The position numbers and the translations under genes are program-made. Positions 8,505 to 16,293 of a DNA stretch of 64,000 nucleotides are shown piece after piece. Location of the stretch: contig JANQRF010000002.1 of the NCBI GenBank assembly GCA_028289285.1, forward strand, positions 806,001 to 870,000, written 5' to 3'. The notes under the pieces were generated by a model. It saw only the letters and a list, made by a program, of their open reading frames with translations. It ran no database searches and had not been told where the DNA came from. Each line of letters starts with the position of its first letter. Within the stretch, counting starts at the first letter, position 1. Origin of the DNA: Alphaproteobacteria bacterium (GTDB taxonomy: Bacteria > Pseudomonadota > Alphaproteobacteria > Micavibrionales > Micavibrionaceae).

Positions 8505-9257
8505 CTAGTTTTGGCCTGCGGTTGCTTTTTTGACAAGCCTGAAATAGAGCTTGTCCGGCAAAAGACCTGCCAGTTTTAAAAGAAACGCAAAGGCCCACGG
8601 AAAAGTGATTTCAAATTTATTTGAAGATAATCCTTTCACAAGCTTATCGGCAGCCTCATCGACATCCATCAGCATCGGCATGGGAAAATCATTCTTATCC
8701 GTGAGCGGTGTTTTGATAAAACCCGGATTAATCACCTGCACTTTGATCCCTTTATCCAGCATTTCAATGGCCAAAGCTTCGGCCATGTTAATCAGCGCCG
8801 CTTTGGTTGCTCCATAAGACAAAGACCGCGGCAGGCCGCGATAGCCCGCCACACTGGCCACCAGCGCAATATGCCCGCTTTGACGCTCCAGCATGGGTGG
8901 CAAGACAGCTTCAAGCCCGTTGGCCACGCCCTGCAGGTTTATATCCAGGTGATGGGCAAAATTCTCGGCTGAAAATGCACTCATAACATCGTGCTTATAG
9001 GTACCCGCATTTAAAATCACCAGATCAATATGTCCGAGATCGAGTTCAATCCTGCGGACAATATCTTTCATCTGGGCTAAATCAGTCACATCCCCTGCAT
9101 AGGCTTTCAGCAAATCATTTTCGGCTGCCAGCGCATTTAATTTATCTTCTGAGCGCGCCGTGATCGCCACGCGCCAGCCATCGGCTGCAAGGCGTTTTGC
9201 CGCCGCTGCGCCTATGCCACTTGAGGCACCCGTAATCCAGGCTGTTTTTTGAGACAT
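8505..9257 (-). CDS. Short-chain dehydrogenase/reductase (SDR)
   Basis: A 250-residue classical SDR. The cofactor motif 'TGASSGIGAAAAKRL' (TGxxxGxG) is at residues 9-23, and the active-site motif 'SYGATKAALI' supplies the YxxxK pair. The C-terminal hydrophobic stretch (WAFAFLLKLAGLLPDKLYF) resembles membrane-associated SDRs acting on lipids. The start codon abuts the stop of the DUF6134 gene and its stop is 3 bases before the NTF2-like gene: a tight operon. Substrate unknown. Confidence 0.9.
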   Translation of the reverse strand: MSQKTAWITGASSGIGAAAAKRLAADGWRVAITARSEDKLNALAAENDLLKAYAGDVTDLAQMKDIVRRIELDLGHIDLVILNAGTYKHDVMSAFSAENFAHHLDINLQGVANGLEAVLPPMLERQSGHIALVASVAGYRGLPRSLSYGATKAALINMAEALAIEMLDKGIKVQVINPGFIKTPLTDKNDFPMPMLMDVDEAADKLVKGLSSNKFEITFPWAFAFLLKLAGLLPDKLYFRLVKKATAGQN

Positions 9258-9923
9258 TTACCGCTCCGCAAATTCGATAGGATTGACACGCTTATAGGAT
9301 ATTTCAGAGCCGCGCGCATTAAATTCCAGCCCGACCCATTCCTGTGTGGCTGCATCATACCAGACAGTCAGAGGCACACTGGCCTGCACCTGATAACCTG
9401 TTGCCGTCACGCTTCCAAATGCTTTATCAAGGACTTTTGTGCCAACCGGCGTGACCGTCACATCTTCGACCGTGCCTTTTTGGGTGTTTAAAAGCTGATC
9501 TGCCTCCAGCGCGGTTTTGTTCCAGTAGCTGGTGGAATAAATGGATCTGGATGCCTCTGAAACCATACCGTTAATACTGATATCGACAGCTTGCGGCCGC
9601 CAGTCGGCTTTTAGGTAATAATCATCCCCGTCATCATAAGTCGTGGATTCGACCGAAAGCAGCTGATCGCCCTTCCAGATTTCCCTGTTTTCATGCTCAT
9701 AGCGGAAAAAACAGACCGGGCCGGCGCAGTATTTCATTTCAATCGTAATGGTAACCTCCCGCGTACCGTCCGGCCGGTCGGCAAAATTGATCACATGGCT
9801 GCCGAATTTGCTACCATTCCGGTAAATATCAAAGGCGATTTGACCGGAGTCAGGGACTTTCGCCTCTGCAGGCGGGATCATCAGGATAAGAACAAGAAAG
9901 AGGGTCGAAAAATATTGCATCAT
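9258..9923 (-). CDS. DUF6134 family exported protein
   Basis: A 221-residue protein with an N-terminal signal peptide (hydrophobic residues about 4-20, ending PPAEA) and a beta-rich body. 'IAFDIYRNGSKFGSHVINF' near the start and 'VPLTVWYDAATQEWVGLEF' near the end fit the DUF6134 family. It is the first gene of the minus-strand DUF6134-SDR-NTF2 operon and is divergently transcribed from fdxA across a 47-base gap. Function unknown; probably periplasmic. Confidence 0.8.
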   Translation of the reverse strand: MMQYFSTLFLVLILMIPPAEAKVPDSGQIAFDIYRNGSKFGSHVINFADRPDGTREVTITIEMKYCAGPVCFFRYEHENREIWKGDQLLSVESTTYDDGDDYYLKADWRPQAVDISINGMVSEASRSIYSTSYWNKTALEADQLLNTQKGTVEDVTVTPVGTKVLDKAFGSVTATGYQVQASVPLTVWYDAATQEWVGLEFNARGSEISYKRVNPIEFAER

Positions 9924-9970
9924 AGTTATAAATACGCAAAATACCGCGGACTGGATGAGAGGAATTGCCT

Positions 9971-10309
9971 ATGACGTTCGTCGTCACAGATGTCTGTATT
10001 AAGTGTAAATACACCGATTGTGTGGAAGTCTGCCCCGTGGACTGCTTCTATGAGGGAGAAAATATGCTCGTCATACACCCGGATGAGTGTATCGATTGCG
10101 GGGTTTGCGAGCCGGAATGCCCGATTGATGCGATTCTACCGGATATCGATTCGAAGGCGGACGCCTATTTAGAGCTCAACAGAGAGTATTCTGAAAAATG
10201 GCCGAACATCACCCGGCAGAAAGATCCTCTTCCAACAGCCGAAGAGATGAAAACGAAGAAAAATAAGCTAGAAGAAGACTTTAGCCCAAATCCCGGAGAA
10301 GGTGATTAA
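9971..10309 (+). CDS. fdxA: Seven-iron ferredoxin FdxA
   Basis: A 112-residue ferredoxin with the typical 3Fe-4S/4Fe-4S cysteine pattern: '[18 protein letters not shown]' then '[15 protein letters not shown]'. It transfers electrons in the cytoplasm; the redox partner is not evident. I chose the ATG at 9971, which gives the family start [12 protein letters not shown] and has the ribosome binding site AGAGGA about 8 bases upstream. In many alphaproteobacteria fdxA lies just upstream of a carD gene, as here. Confidence 0.95.
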   Translation: MTFVVTDVCIKCKYTDCVEVCPVDCFYEGENMLVIHPDECIDCGVCEPECPIDAILPDIDSKADAYLELNREYSEKWPNITRQKDPLPTAEEMKTKKNKLEEDFSPNPGEGD

Positions 10310-10683
10310 AGTTTTATGTTAATATTTTTTCGCTTTCCTGGCGAAATTAGAGTTGAAAATTAACACTTTTTTAAGTATACTCCCTTCCATAAGTTGATAG
10401 AGATGAAGACCAGATCGGGTGGCGCGGGCCCTTAAGACCACGCCCACATATATAATTAACAACGGCTCAAGCTCTCCAACACAATTATTAAGTAAAGCAA
10501 ACAGTCTTTCATTTGAGTCAGGCGCGAGGAGCGCAGTGTAGAAAAACCCTACATAAGCGACGAAGCAACGCAGCACAAATGAAAGAATGAAAGCTTTAGA
10601 AGATATTGGCATCGAATATGCATCTATTCGCGGCCCGTATCTTCTGCGGCGAAAAATCACCGATAACAGGAAAGGATAACCAG
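10310..10683. other. Intergenic region fdxA-carD
   Basis: This 374-base non-coding stretch is AT-rich in its first part and contains the palindrome at 10502-10589. The carD ribosome binding site (AGGATAACC) is at its end. A minus-strand open frame across it has no family resemblance and I regard it as spurious. A carD promoter is expected here but I cannot point to one. Confidence 0.6.
10502..10589. repeat. Palindromic repeat (GC-core family, copy B)
   Basis: The outer arms CTTTCATTTG (within 10505-10515) and CAAATGAAAG (within 10575-10585) are exact complements. The core reads GAGGAGCGCAGTGTAG - loop - CTACATAAGCGACGAAGCAACGC, with a central TGTAG/CTACA hairpin. The architecture is the same as copies A and C, but the arms differ in sequence. 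Confidence 0.75.
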
Positions 10684-11220
10684 ATGGCACAAAACGATAA
10701 TTTTAAAAAAGGGGATTATGTGGTCTACCCGGTACACGGGGTTGGGCAAATTGAAGGCGTGGAAACGCAGACAATCTCCGGCTTAACGGTAAAGCTCTAT
10801 GCCATCAATTTTGAAAAAGACCGTATGCGCGTGAAAATCCCGGTCATGAAGGCTGAAACCTCCGGTCTGCGCAAGCTGTCCACGGCCAACCGCCTGAAAG
10901 ATGCTGTGAAGACGCTCAAGGGCAAGTCCCGCGTACGCCGCACCATGTGGTCGCGCCGCGCCGCCGAATATGAAACCAAGATCAATTCAGGCGACCCGAT
11001 TGCGATTGCCGAAGTGCTCCGCGATCTGAAGCGTAGCAATGACGATAATGAGCAATCTTACTCAGAGCGCCAGATTTACCAGTCTGCGCTGGAACGCCTG
11101 GCCCGTGAAGTGGCAGCTGTGGAGAAAACCTCCGAAGAAAAAGCCATGACTCGTCTTGAAAAAGCGATGGGCATGAGCATGAAGAAAAAGGCAGCCAACG
11201 ACGACAAAAAGGCCGCTTAA
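10684..11220 (+). CDS. carD: CarD/CdnL family transcription regulator
   Basis: A 178-residue protein with an N-terminal CarD RNA-polymerase-interacting domain ('FKKGDYVVYPVHGVGQIEGV', 'FEKDRMRVKIPV') and a helical C-terminal DNA-binding region ('RRTMWSRRAAEYETKINSGD', 'RQIYQSALERLAREVA'). CarD/CdnL proteins bind RNA polymerase beta and stabilise open complexes, chiefly at rRNA and housekeeping promoters. I chose the ATG at 10684, preceded by AGGATAACC; an upstream in-frame start would add residues foreign to the family. The stop codon is followed immediately by a palindromic 7-mer repeat. Confidence 0.95.
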   Translation: MAQNDNFKKGDYVVYPVHGVGQIEGVETQTISGLTVKLYAINFEKDRMRVKIPVMKAETSGLRKLSTANRLKDAVKTLKGKSRVRRTMWSRRAAEYETKINSGDPIAIAEVLRDLKRSNDDNEQSYSERQIYQSALERLAREVAAVEKTSEEKAMTRLEKAMGMSMKKKAANDDKKAA

Positions 11221-11221
11221 A

Positions 11222-11296
11222 AGTTACAAGTTTCGAGTTACAAGTCGCAAGACTAGCCAGAATTTTCTTGCAACTTGCGTCTTTTAACTTGCAACT
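11222..11296. repeat. Heptad palindrome (AGTTGCA family), empty copy after carD
   Basis: The left arm (11222-11252) is four consecutive 7-mers, AGTTACA, AGTTTCG, AGTTACA, AGTCGCA, followed by AGA. The right arm (11266-11296) is TCT followed by four complementary 7-mers (TGCAACT, TGCGTCT, TTTAACT, TGCAACT). It starts two bases after the carD stop codon and has no gene inside. The same design recurs at 19705-19772 and around the gene at 30494-30889. Confidence 0.9.
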
Positions 11297-11377
11297 GGGG
11301 GCCTATGGCCCCCTCCCAACCTCCTTCTCTAGGGTTAAAACAGGGGTCTTCAGTAAGAAGGCCCCTGTTTTTTATTT
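11297..11377 (+). terminator. Hairpin plus rho-independent terminator after carD
   Basis: A perfect 7-bp GGGGGCC/GGCCCCC hairpin (11297-11313) is followed by a second stem, AACAGGGG...CCCCTGTT (about 11339-11370), with a run of T. The second has the form of an intrinsic terminator for carD. Confidence 0.8.
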
Positions 11378-11466
11378 TACACCAAAATGACACGCCATGG
11401 TTGCTTTTTGAGCGTTTACACGCTAAGGACGATATATCTCAACGTCACAAGAACGGAGTGCATCCT

Positions 11467-12423
11467 ATGAGTACAACACTATCTCCTGAAGATATTGCAA
11501 TTGAAGATATTTCCATTTCCGGTATAGGCGAAGCAAACACGATCTCCTCAGGGCCTGACAATGGTGCAAATAACAACCTTGCCTGCGGCTTTTGGAAATC
11601 CATGCGCCATGGCACAACAGCAAAAGCCACTCAAAATTTTAAATCCAGAATTAAAAGCGCCCCGGCAAATACCGGAGATAGCGATGCAGATATTTTGAAA
11701 AAAGGGGTTGGCAAACTCAACCTTTGCGGCCACGGCAATGAAGGCCTTTTAACCACCGGTTGCGGTCAGGATGGAAACCAGGACTACAAGACAAATATCA
11801 TGTCAACATGGAATGAATTTTATTGGGGACCAGAATTTGAAAAACTGAAAGGTAGGAAATTTGCTATTCTCACAATATGGTCATGCCATACAGGTGCAGG
11901 AGAAAGCGGCGCTGACTTTCTGTTTGCCCTTGCAAAGCGCATTGGAAAACCGGTACGTGGCAATACAGGATGGTTATATAGCAATAACAGATGTAAGATC
12001 TGGCGTGAAAAAGGGGCAAGATGGCAAACTGCTATGCCTGACAGACGGCCTGATCCGATCGCATCACCGACCCCTCATTTTGCCTTGAATCCCAAAAAAA
12101 AGAAGGCCTTTGACGGAAAACAGGCTATCACTATAGAAGATAACAGAAGCATGATATTGACCAAACGCATGCGTGATACCTCAAAAGAGTTTCTGGAAAT
12201 TGACATTCCGGCAGAATTTCACAGCCTCATTCTATCCGAAATTGCCCAGTCTACAGAATTTGTACTCCCTGGAGATCCTTTGGCATACATTTCTCATATT
12301 ATAAAATTGCAGAATAAAAAAGGCAGCGCTGTAGAGCTACATGTCTATAACAACCGGATGATCCGCGCAGGTAAGAGCAAAACTGCTTTACTGGTTCCAC
12401 CATCCTTACGGCCTTTCCTATAA
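11467..12423 (+). CDS. Putative caspase-like (clan CD) domain protein
   Basis: A 318-residue protein with no close family I can name. It has the two motifs of caspase-fold peptidases in the right order and spacing: a beta strand ending in His-Gly ('LNLCGHGNEG', His89), then a hydrophobic strand ending in Cys ('KFAILTIWSCHTGAGE', Cys140), followed by a helix and 'KPVRGNTG'. This layout resembles DUF4347 and CHAT-type domains. No signal peptide is visible. I chose the ATG at 11467 because GGAG lies about 8 bases upstream. It sits alone between a strong terminator and the next gene. The peptidase assignment rests on motifs only. Confidence 0.55.
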   Translation: MSTTLSPEDIAIEDISISGIGEANTISSGPDNGANNNLACGFWKSMRHGTTAKATQNFKSRIKSAPANTGDSDADILKKGVGKLNLCGHGNEGLLTTGCGQDGNQDYKTNIMSTWNEFYWGPEFEKLKGRKFAILTIWSCHTGAGESGADFLFALAKRIGKPVRGNTGWLYSNNRCKIWREKGARWQTAMPDRRPDPIASPTPHFALNPKKKKAFDGKQAITIEDNRSMILTKRMRDTSKEFLEIDIPAEFHSLILSEIAQSTEFVLPGDPLAYISHIIKLQNKKGSAVELHVYNNRMIRAGKSKTALLVPPSLRPFL

Positions 12424-12556
12424 GGCGGTTTTAAAGAATACAGAAAATACTCCTTCCATCTCTCTGATTCTCCTGTAAACTAGTGGTGATTCTGGTAATT
12501 CACCGGAAGACGGGTCAAAGCCGTTCCAGGCAATATAAGCAAAATAAAGCTCTAAA

Positions 12557-13381
12557 ATGTGCAAACAAATGGTCGATATGCGCTATAGCGCCCTCGGACA
12601 GCCAAGAAGAATCTGGGCCGTTTCCGCCATCCACAGCGATGCGGAGCGTTTAATGGCTCTGCATGATGAGATTTACCCGCAATTTGAAGCCGGAGACCGC
12701 TTGGTGTATCTCGGTAATTACACAGGTTTTGGCACGCAGCCTGTGGAGACCATTGATGAACTCCTCACGTTCCGGCGTATGATCCTCGCCCGCCCAAGCG
12801 TCAAACCCGAAGATATTGTCTATTTACGCGGTGCGCAGGAAGATATGTGGCACCGCCTGATCCAGCTTCAGTTTTGCCCGAACCCGGTTGATACGTTTTT
12901 ATGGATGCTCGGCAACGGCATGAGCGCCAGCCTGGAAGCCTACGGCATTTCCCCGCATGATGGCATTAACGCCGCCCGTGAGGGTATTATGCCGCTCACC
13001 CGCTGGACCAATGAGATCCGGGAAAAACTGCGCCGCCACCCCGGACACGATATTTTCCTGACCCAGCATCGCCGTGCGGCCTTTACCTCTATCCCCGCAG
13101 AAGACCGCACGCCCATTTTATTTGTAAATGCAGGCATCAATGAATCCCGTCCGCTCGAAGATCAGGGCGATGATCTCTGCTGGTCCGGGCAGCATTTTAA
13201 TGACATGACGCACCCCTACCGCCCGTTTGAAAAAGTGATCCGCGGGTTCGACCCCGCACACCAGGGCGTGCATATTAATTGTGTCACCGCCTCCCTTGAT
13301 GGCGGCTGCGGCTTTGGCGGGCCCCTCGTCTGCGCTGCGATGGATGCGGCCGGTGAGATTTCCGCGATTATGGAAGCTTAA
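12557..13381 (+). CDS. Calcineurin-like phosphoesterase relative with altered metal-binding motifs
   Basis: A 274-residue protein whose order of motifs follows the serine/threonine phosphatase/Ap4A hydrolase group, but with key residues changed. 'AVSAIHSD' stands where GDIHG is usual, 'GDRLVYLGNYTGFG' where GDYxDRG is usual, and 'YLRGAQED' where GNHE is usual. The loss of two Asp and one Asn/His ligand suggests a non-catalytic or modified enzyme. Alternative starts exist at 12569 and 12578. It ends about 120 bases before the palindrome upstream of rpoH. Confidence 0.6.
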   Translation: MCKQMVDMRYSALGQPRRIWAVSAIHSDAERLMALHDEIYPQFEAGDRLVYLGNYTGFGTQPVETIDELLTFRRMILARPSVKPEDIVYLRGAQEDMWHRLIQLQFCPNPVDTFLWMLGNGMSASLEAYGISPHDGINAAREGIMPLTRWTNEIREKLRRHPGHDIFLTQHRRAAFTSIPAEDRTPILFVNAGINESRPLEDQGDDLCWSGQHFNDMTHPYRPFEKVIRGFDPAHQGVHINCVTASLDGGCGFGGPLVCAAMDAAGEISAIMEA

Positions 13382-13501
13382 AAATCTCCCAGACATTTTG
13401 TCACCTTTTAGTGATCTGTCCCGAATAAGCCTGCGTAACAATCTTATAAACAGGACAAAAAACGTTCAGTTTTTAGACTATGAAAAACTATCGTCGTTTG
13501 A

Positions 13502-13581
13502 TTTTATTTTTGCAGAAAGCGCAAGCGACGACGAGTAATTGACCTACTTTAGGAGCGTAGCAACGCTCTGCAAAAATAAAA
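13502..13581. repeat. Palindrome in the rpoH leader (GC-core family, copy C)
   Basis: Perfect 15-bp arms TTTTATTTTTGCAGA (13502-13516) and TCTGCAAAAATAAAA (13567-13581) enclose a core with GCGCAAGCGACGACGAGTA and TACTTTAGGAGCGTAGCAACGC. The right arm ends just before the rpoH ribosome binding site (AAGGAAG). It shares layout and short core words with copies A and B. Confidence 0.8.
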
Positions 13582-13594
13582 GGAAGCGACGAGC

Positions 13595-14473
13595 ATGGCT
13601 TATACAGACGATCCGCTGACACATAAATCCAATCTTGCTTACATCCGCACGGCGATGAATGAGCCGATTCTGGAAAAGGATCATGAGCTGGAGCTTGCCC
13701 GCCGCTGGAAAGAGAAAGGCGATGAAAAAGCCCTCGAAGATTTGATCCGCCCGTATATGCGTCTGGTGATTGCAGCCGCCTCAAAATTTAAACATTACGG
13801 ATTGCCGATGGGCGATCTGATCCAGGAAGGCAATATTGGTTTGATGCAGGCCGCCGAGCGGTTTGAGCCTGAGCGTGAGCTACGTTTTTCAACATACGCC
13901 AGCTGGTGGATCCGTTCTGCCATCCAGGATTATATTTTGCGCAACTGGTCGATTGTCCGCACCGGTACGACCTCTGCCCAGAAATCTCTCTTCTTCAATC
14001 TGCGCCGCCTGCGTGCGCGCATTGAACGCGCGAACGGTTTTGGAGGCCTGACCGATGAAGGCCGCGACAAGATTGCAAATGAATTAAACGTCAAAGTCAA
14101 AGACGTTGAAGATATGGAAGCCCGAATGAATGGCGGCGACAGTTCTTTGAACATGGTCATTTCAGAAGATGGCACAGAAGAATTTCAGAATTTTATTTCT
14201 GATGACCGCCCGAACCCGGAAGATGTTGTGATTGGCTATAAAGATGCCAAAACACGCTCACAATGGCTGAACGATGCTTTAGGTCAGCTCTCTGATCGTG
14301 AGCAGAAAATTATCCGTGACCGTCACCTTCAATATGAAACAGTGACACTGGAAGAGCTCGGCAAAGAGCTTGGTATTTCCAAAGAGCGCGTGCGCCAGCT
14401 GGAAGCCCGCGCGATGGAAAAATTAAAAGATTCACTGGAGCCGCATAGCGGTGACGTGCAGAACATGTTTTAG
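13595..14473 (+). CDS. rpoH: RNA polymerase sigma-32 factor RpoH
   Basis: A 292-residue heat-shock sigma factor. Region 2 is seen in 'DLIQEGNIGLMQAAERFEPE' and 'RFSTYASWWIRSAIQDYI'. The RpoH-box-like segment 'QKSLFFNLRRLRARIE' follows, and region 4 is 'TLEELGKELGISKERVRQLE' near the C-terminus. Length fits alphaproteobacterial RpoH. The start has the ribosome binding site AAGGAAG about 9 bases upstream. Regulation at the mRNA level is possible because a long stem-loop (13502-13581) lies in the leader; E. coli rpoH is thermally controlled by leader/coding RNA structure, but the structure here is unrelated in sequence. Confidence 0.95.
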   Translation: MAYTDDPLTHKSNLAYIRTAMNEPILEKDHELELARRWKEKGDEKALEDLIRPYMRLVIAAASKFKHYGLPMGDLIQEGNIGLMQAAERFEPERELRFSTYASWWIRSAIQDYILRNWSIVRTGTTSAQKSLFFNLRRLRARIERANGFGGLTDEGRDKIANELNVKVKDVEDMEARMNGGDSSLNMVISEDGTEEFQNFISDDRPNPEDVVIGYKDAKTRSQWLNDALGQLSDREQKIIRDRHLQYETVTLEELGKELGISKERVRQLEARAMEKLKDSLEPHSGDVQNMF

Positions 14474-14520
14474 AGGCGTAAAAGATCGGGGCCTTTGCGT
14501 TTTCTGATCCCCTCTAAATC

Positions 14521-14563
14521 AAGACCCGGACTGACTCCCCCCTCCAGTCCGGGTCTTTTTTTT
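14521..14563. terminator. Bidirectional-looking intrinsic terminator rpoH/ftsY
   Basis: A perfect 13-bp stem, AAGACCCGGACTG/CAGTCCGGGTCTT, is followed by eight T residues on the plus strand. It lies between convergent rpoH and ftsY and reaches the ftsY stop codon. Confidence 0.9.
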
Positions 14564-15749
14564 AATCCTTAAGTCCTACTAAAGCCTTCGCAAACTCTTC
14601 AGCTTTAAACGGGCTTAAGTGGGTTTCTTTTTCACCCACGCCAACCGCGTGGATCGGCAGGCCGAATTCCTGTGCAAGCGAGACAACAACTCCGCCCTTC
14701 GCTGAGCCATCCAGTTTCGTGACAATCAGGCCTGTTAAATTCACAGCTTCTTTAAACGCGCTAACTTGTGAGTGCGCATTCTGGCCCGTGGTTGCATCCA
14801 GAACCAGTAAGACGGCATGCGGTAAATTCTCATCCTGCTTTTTCAACACCCGGATAATTTTCGACAGCTCTTCCATCAGGTTCGCTTTATTCTGAAGCCG
14901 CCCGGCCGTATCAATCATCAGGATTTCACTGCCATCTTTTTTGGCCTGTTCATAAGCTTCAAACGCCACGGCCGCCGCATCCGCGCCAATTTCTTTTTTC
15001 ACCAAAGGCGCATGAGCCCGCTTAGCCCATTCTTCCAGCTGTTCAATCGCTGCCGCGCGGAATGTATCCCCTGCCGCGATCGTCACTTTCTGATGCGGCG
15101 GCACGATATGCCAGTTATAGGCAAGCTTGCCGATCGTTGTGGTTTTCCCGGCACCGTTCACCCCGCACACTAAAACTGTGAAAGGCCCGCCATCCGGTTT
15201 TTGAACTTCCAAAGGTTTTGCAACGGGCTCTAAAATTTTGGCAATCTCTTCGGCCAGCGCTGTCTGGATTTCTTCGACCGGTGCGTCGCCTTCAAATTTT
15301 CGGGCTGAAAAATTCTGAACAATCTCGCCGGCTGTTTTCGGACCAAGATCAGCCGTAATCAGAACATCTTCTAAGTCTTGGAGACTATCCGCATCCAGTT
15401 TTGATTTTGTAAAAATATCAGCAATGCCCTGCCCGATTTTGCTGGACGATTTGGATAGACCTTTCGTCAGACGTGAAAACCATCCGCCTTCATTGGTATG
15501 ATCTTTTAAATCTTCATACTCATCCGCATCTTCGCTCGGCGTATGGTCAGGTGTTGGCTGCATCTTCCAGTCATCAATAATATCGTTTGTGCTTTCTTCC
15601 AGCTCCTCATCGACAAATTCAGCTTTCAGCTCAGGCTCTGATTCCGTTGGTGGTTCCAAAGCCGGCTCCCCTTTCGGATGTAAAAGCGCCTCCTCCCGTG
15701 CCTCTTCTTCCAGGGCTTTTTCATTTTTGGTTTTGCGCCAAAAGACCAT
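14562..15749 (-). CDS. ftsY: Signal recognition particle receptor FtsY
   Basis: The SRP receptor GTPase that docks Ffh-ribosome complexes at the membrane. The 395-residue protein has an acidic N-terminal A region (Glu-rich, about residues 1-85), then the four-helix N domain and the G domain: P-loop 'GVNGAGKTTTIGKLAYNW', 'DTAGRLQNKANLMEEL' and 'TKLDGSAKGG'. Its genomic partner ffh lies 2.4 kb away on the opposite strand. Usually ftsY follows mtaB and dapF in alphaproteobacteria; here mtaB is nearby on the same strand but separated by a plus-strand gene. Confidence 0.95.
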   Translation of the reverse strand: MVFWRKTKNEKALEEEAREEALLHPKGEPALEPPTESEPELKAEFVDEELEESTNDIIDDWKMQPTPDHTPSEDADEYEDLKDHTNEGGWFSRLTKGLSKSSSKIGQGIADIFTKSKLDADSLQDLEDVLITADLGPKTAGEIVQNFSARKFEGDAPVEEIQTALAEEIAKILEPVAKPLEVQKPDGGPFTVLVCGVNGAGKTTTIGKLAYNWHIVPPHQKVTIAAGDTFRAAAIEQLEEWAKRAHAPLVKKEIGADAAAVAFEAYEQAKKDGSEILMIDTAGRLQNKANLMEELSKIIRVLKKQDENLPHAVLLVLDATTGQNAHSQVSAFKEAVNLTGLIVTKLDGSAKGGVVVSLAQEFGLPIHAVGVGEKETHLSPFKAEEFAKALVGLKD

Positions 15750-15867
15750 ATGTTCCTCCTGTAACTATCTTACTTCTACACAAAGGCTGCGCCGTGACAA
15801 AGGTCAATTTACAAAAACCTTGACAGATACACCAATCTCTTTATGACAAAGAAAAAGGAGTATTACC

Positions 15868-16293
15868 ATGTCTGACATCGTTTCAAAGGATGAGTTCGAA
15901 AAAGCTTGCCGTAACAAAATCTCAAAAGTTGAAGATATGCTTACAGCATCTATCGGAATGGCAGGACTTTCAGATAAACTTGCTATCACAAAATATTCTG
16001 CAGATGAGAATAAAATTAGATATTTAGCTGATCGCTGGAATCTCAGGGCTCATTTGGATCATAAAAATGGAACCATCTTCTATGTGATGCTTGATTATTC
16101 GGAATGGGAAAAGCCTGGAGATCAAAAAGAAACACGTCCTGGATCTCTTGCGTTTGACCATGAATCAGACCCATCTGAAATCTCACAAGCGCTTCTTGCT
16201 TTCATGCTTGAAGAGCTACTCCCTGAAGATAAAGACCTTCTGGAGCAGTACTTGATTCAAGACAGAGGGCATGACCCAGCACAAACACCTTAA
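15868..16293 (+). CDS. Hypothetical protein (141 aa)
   Basis: A soluble, acidic 141-residue protein with a strong ribosome binding site (AAAGGAG, 7 bases upstream of ATG). No domain recognised. It lies between divergent ftsY and convergent mtaB, overlapping the mtaB stop by 4 bases, and so splits what is normally a contiguous mtaB-ftsY neighbourhood. Lower GC than its neighbours suggests later acquisition. Confidence 0.7.
   Translation: MSDIVSKDEFEKACRNKISKVEDMLTASIGMAGLSDKLAITKYSADENKIRYLADRWNLRAHLDHKNGTIFYVMLDYSEWEKPGDQKETRPGSLAFDHESDPSEISQALLAFMLEELLPEDKDLLEQYLIQDRGHDPAQTP

Noticed and set aside
10319-10690. Minus-strand 123-codon frame upstream of carD
   Set aside because: It runs through a palindromic repeat and the carD ribosome binding site, resembles no family and has no ribosome binding site.
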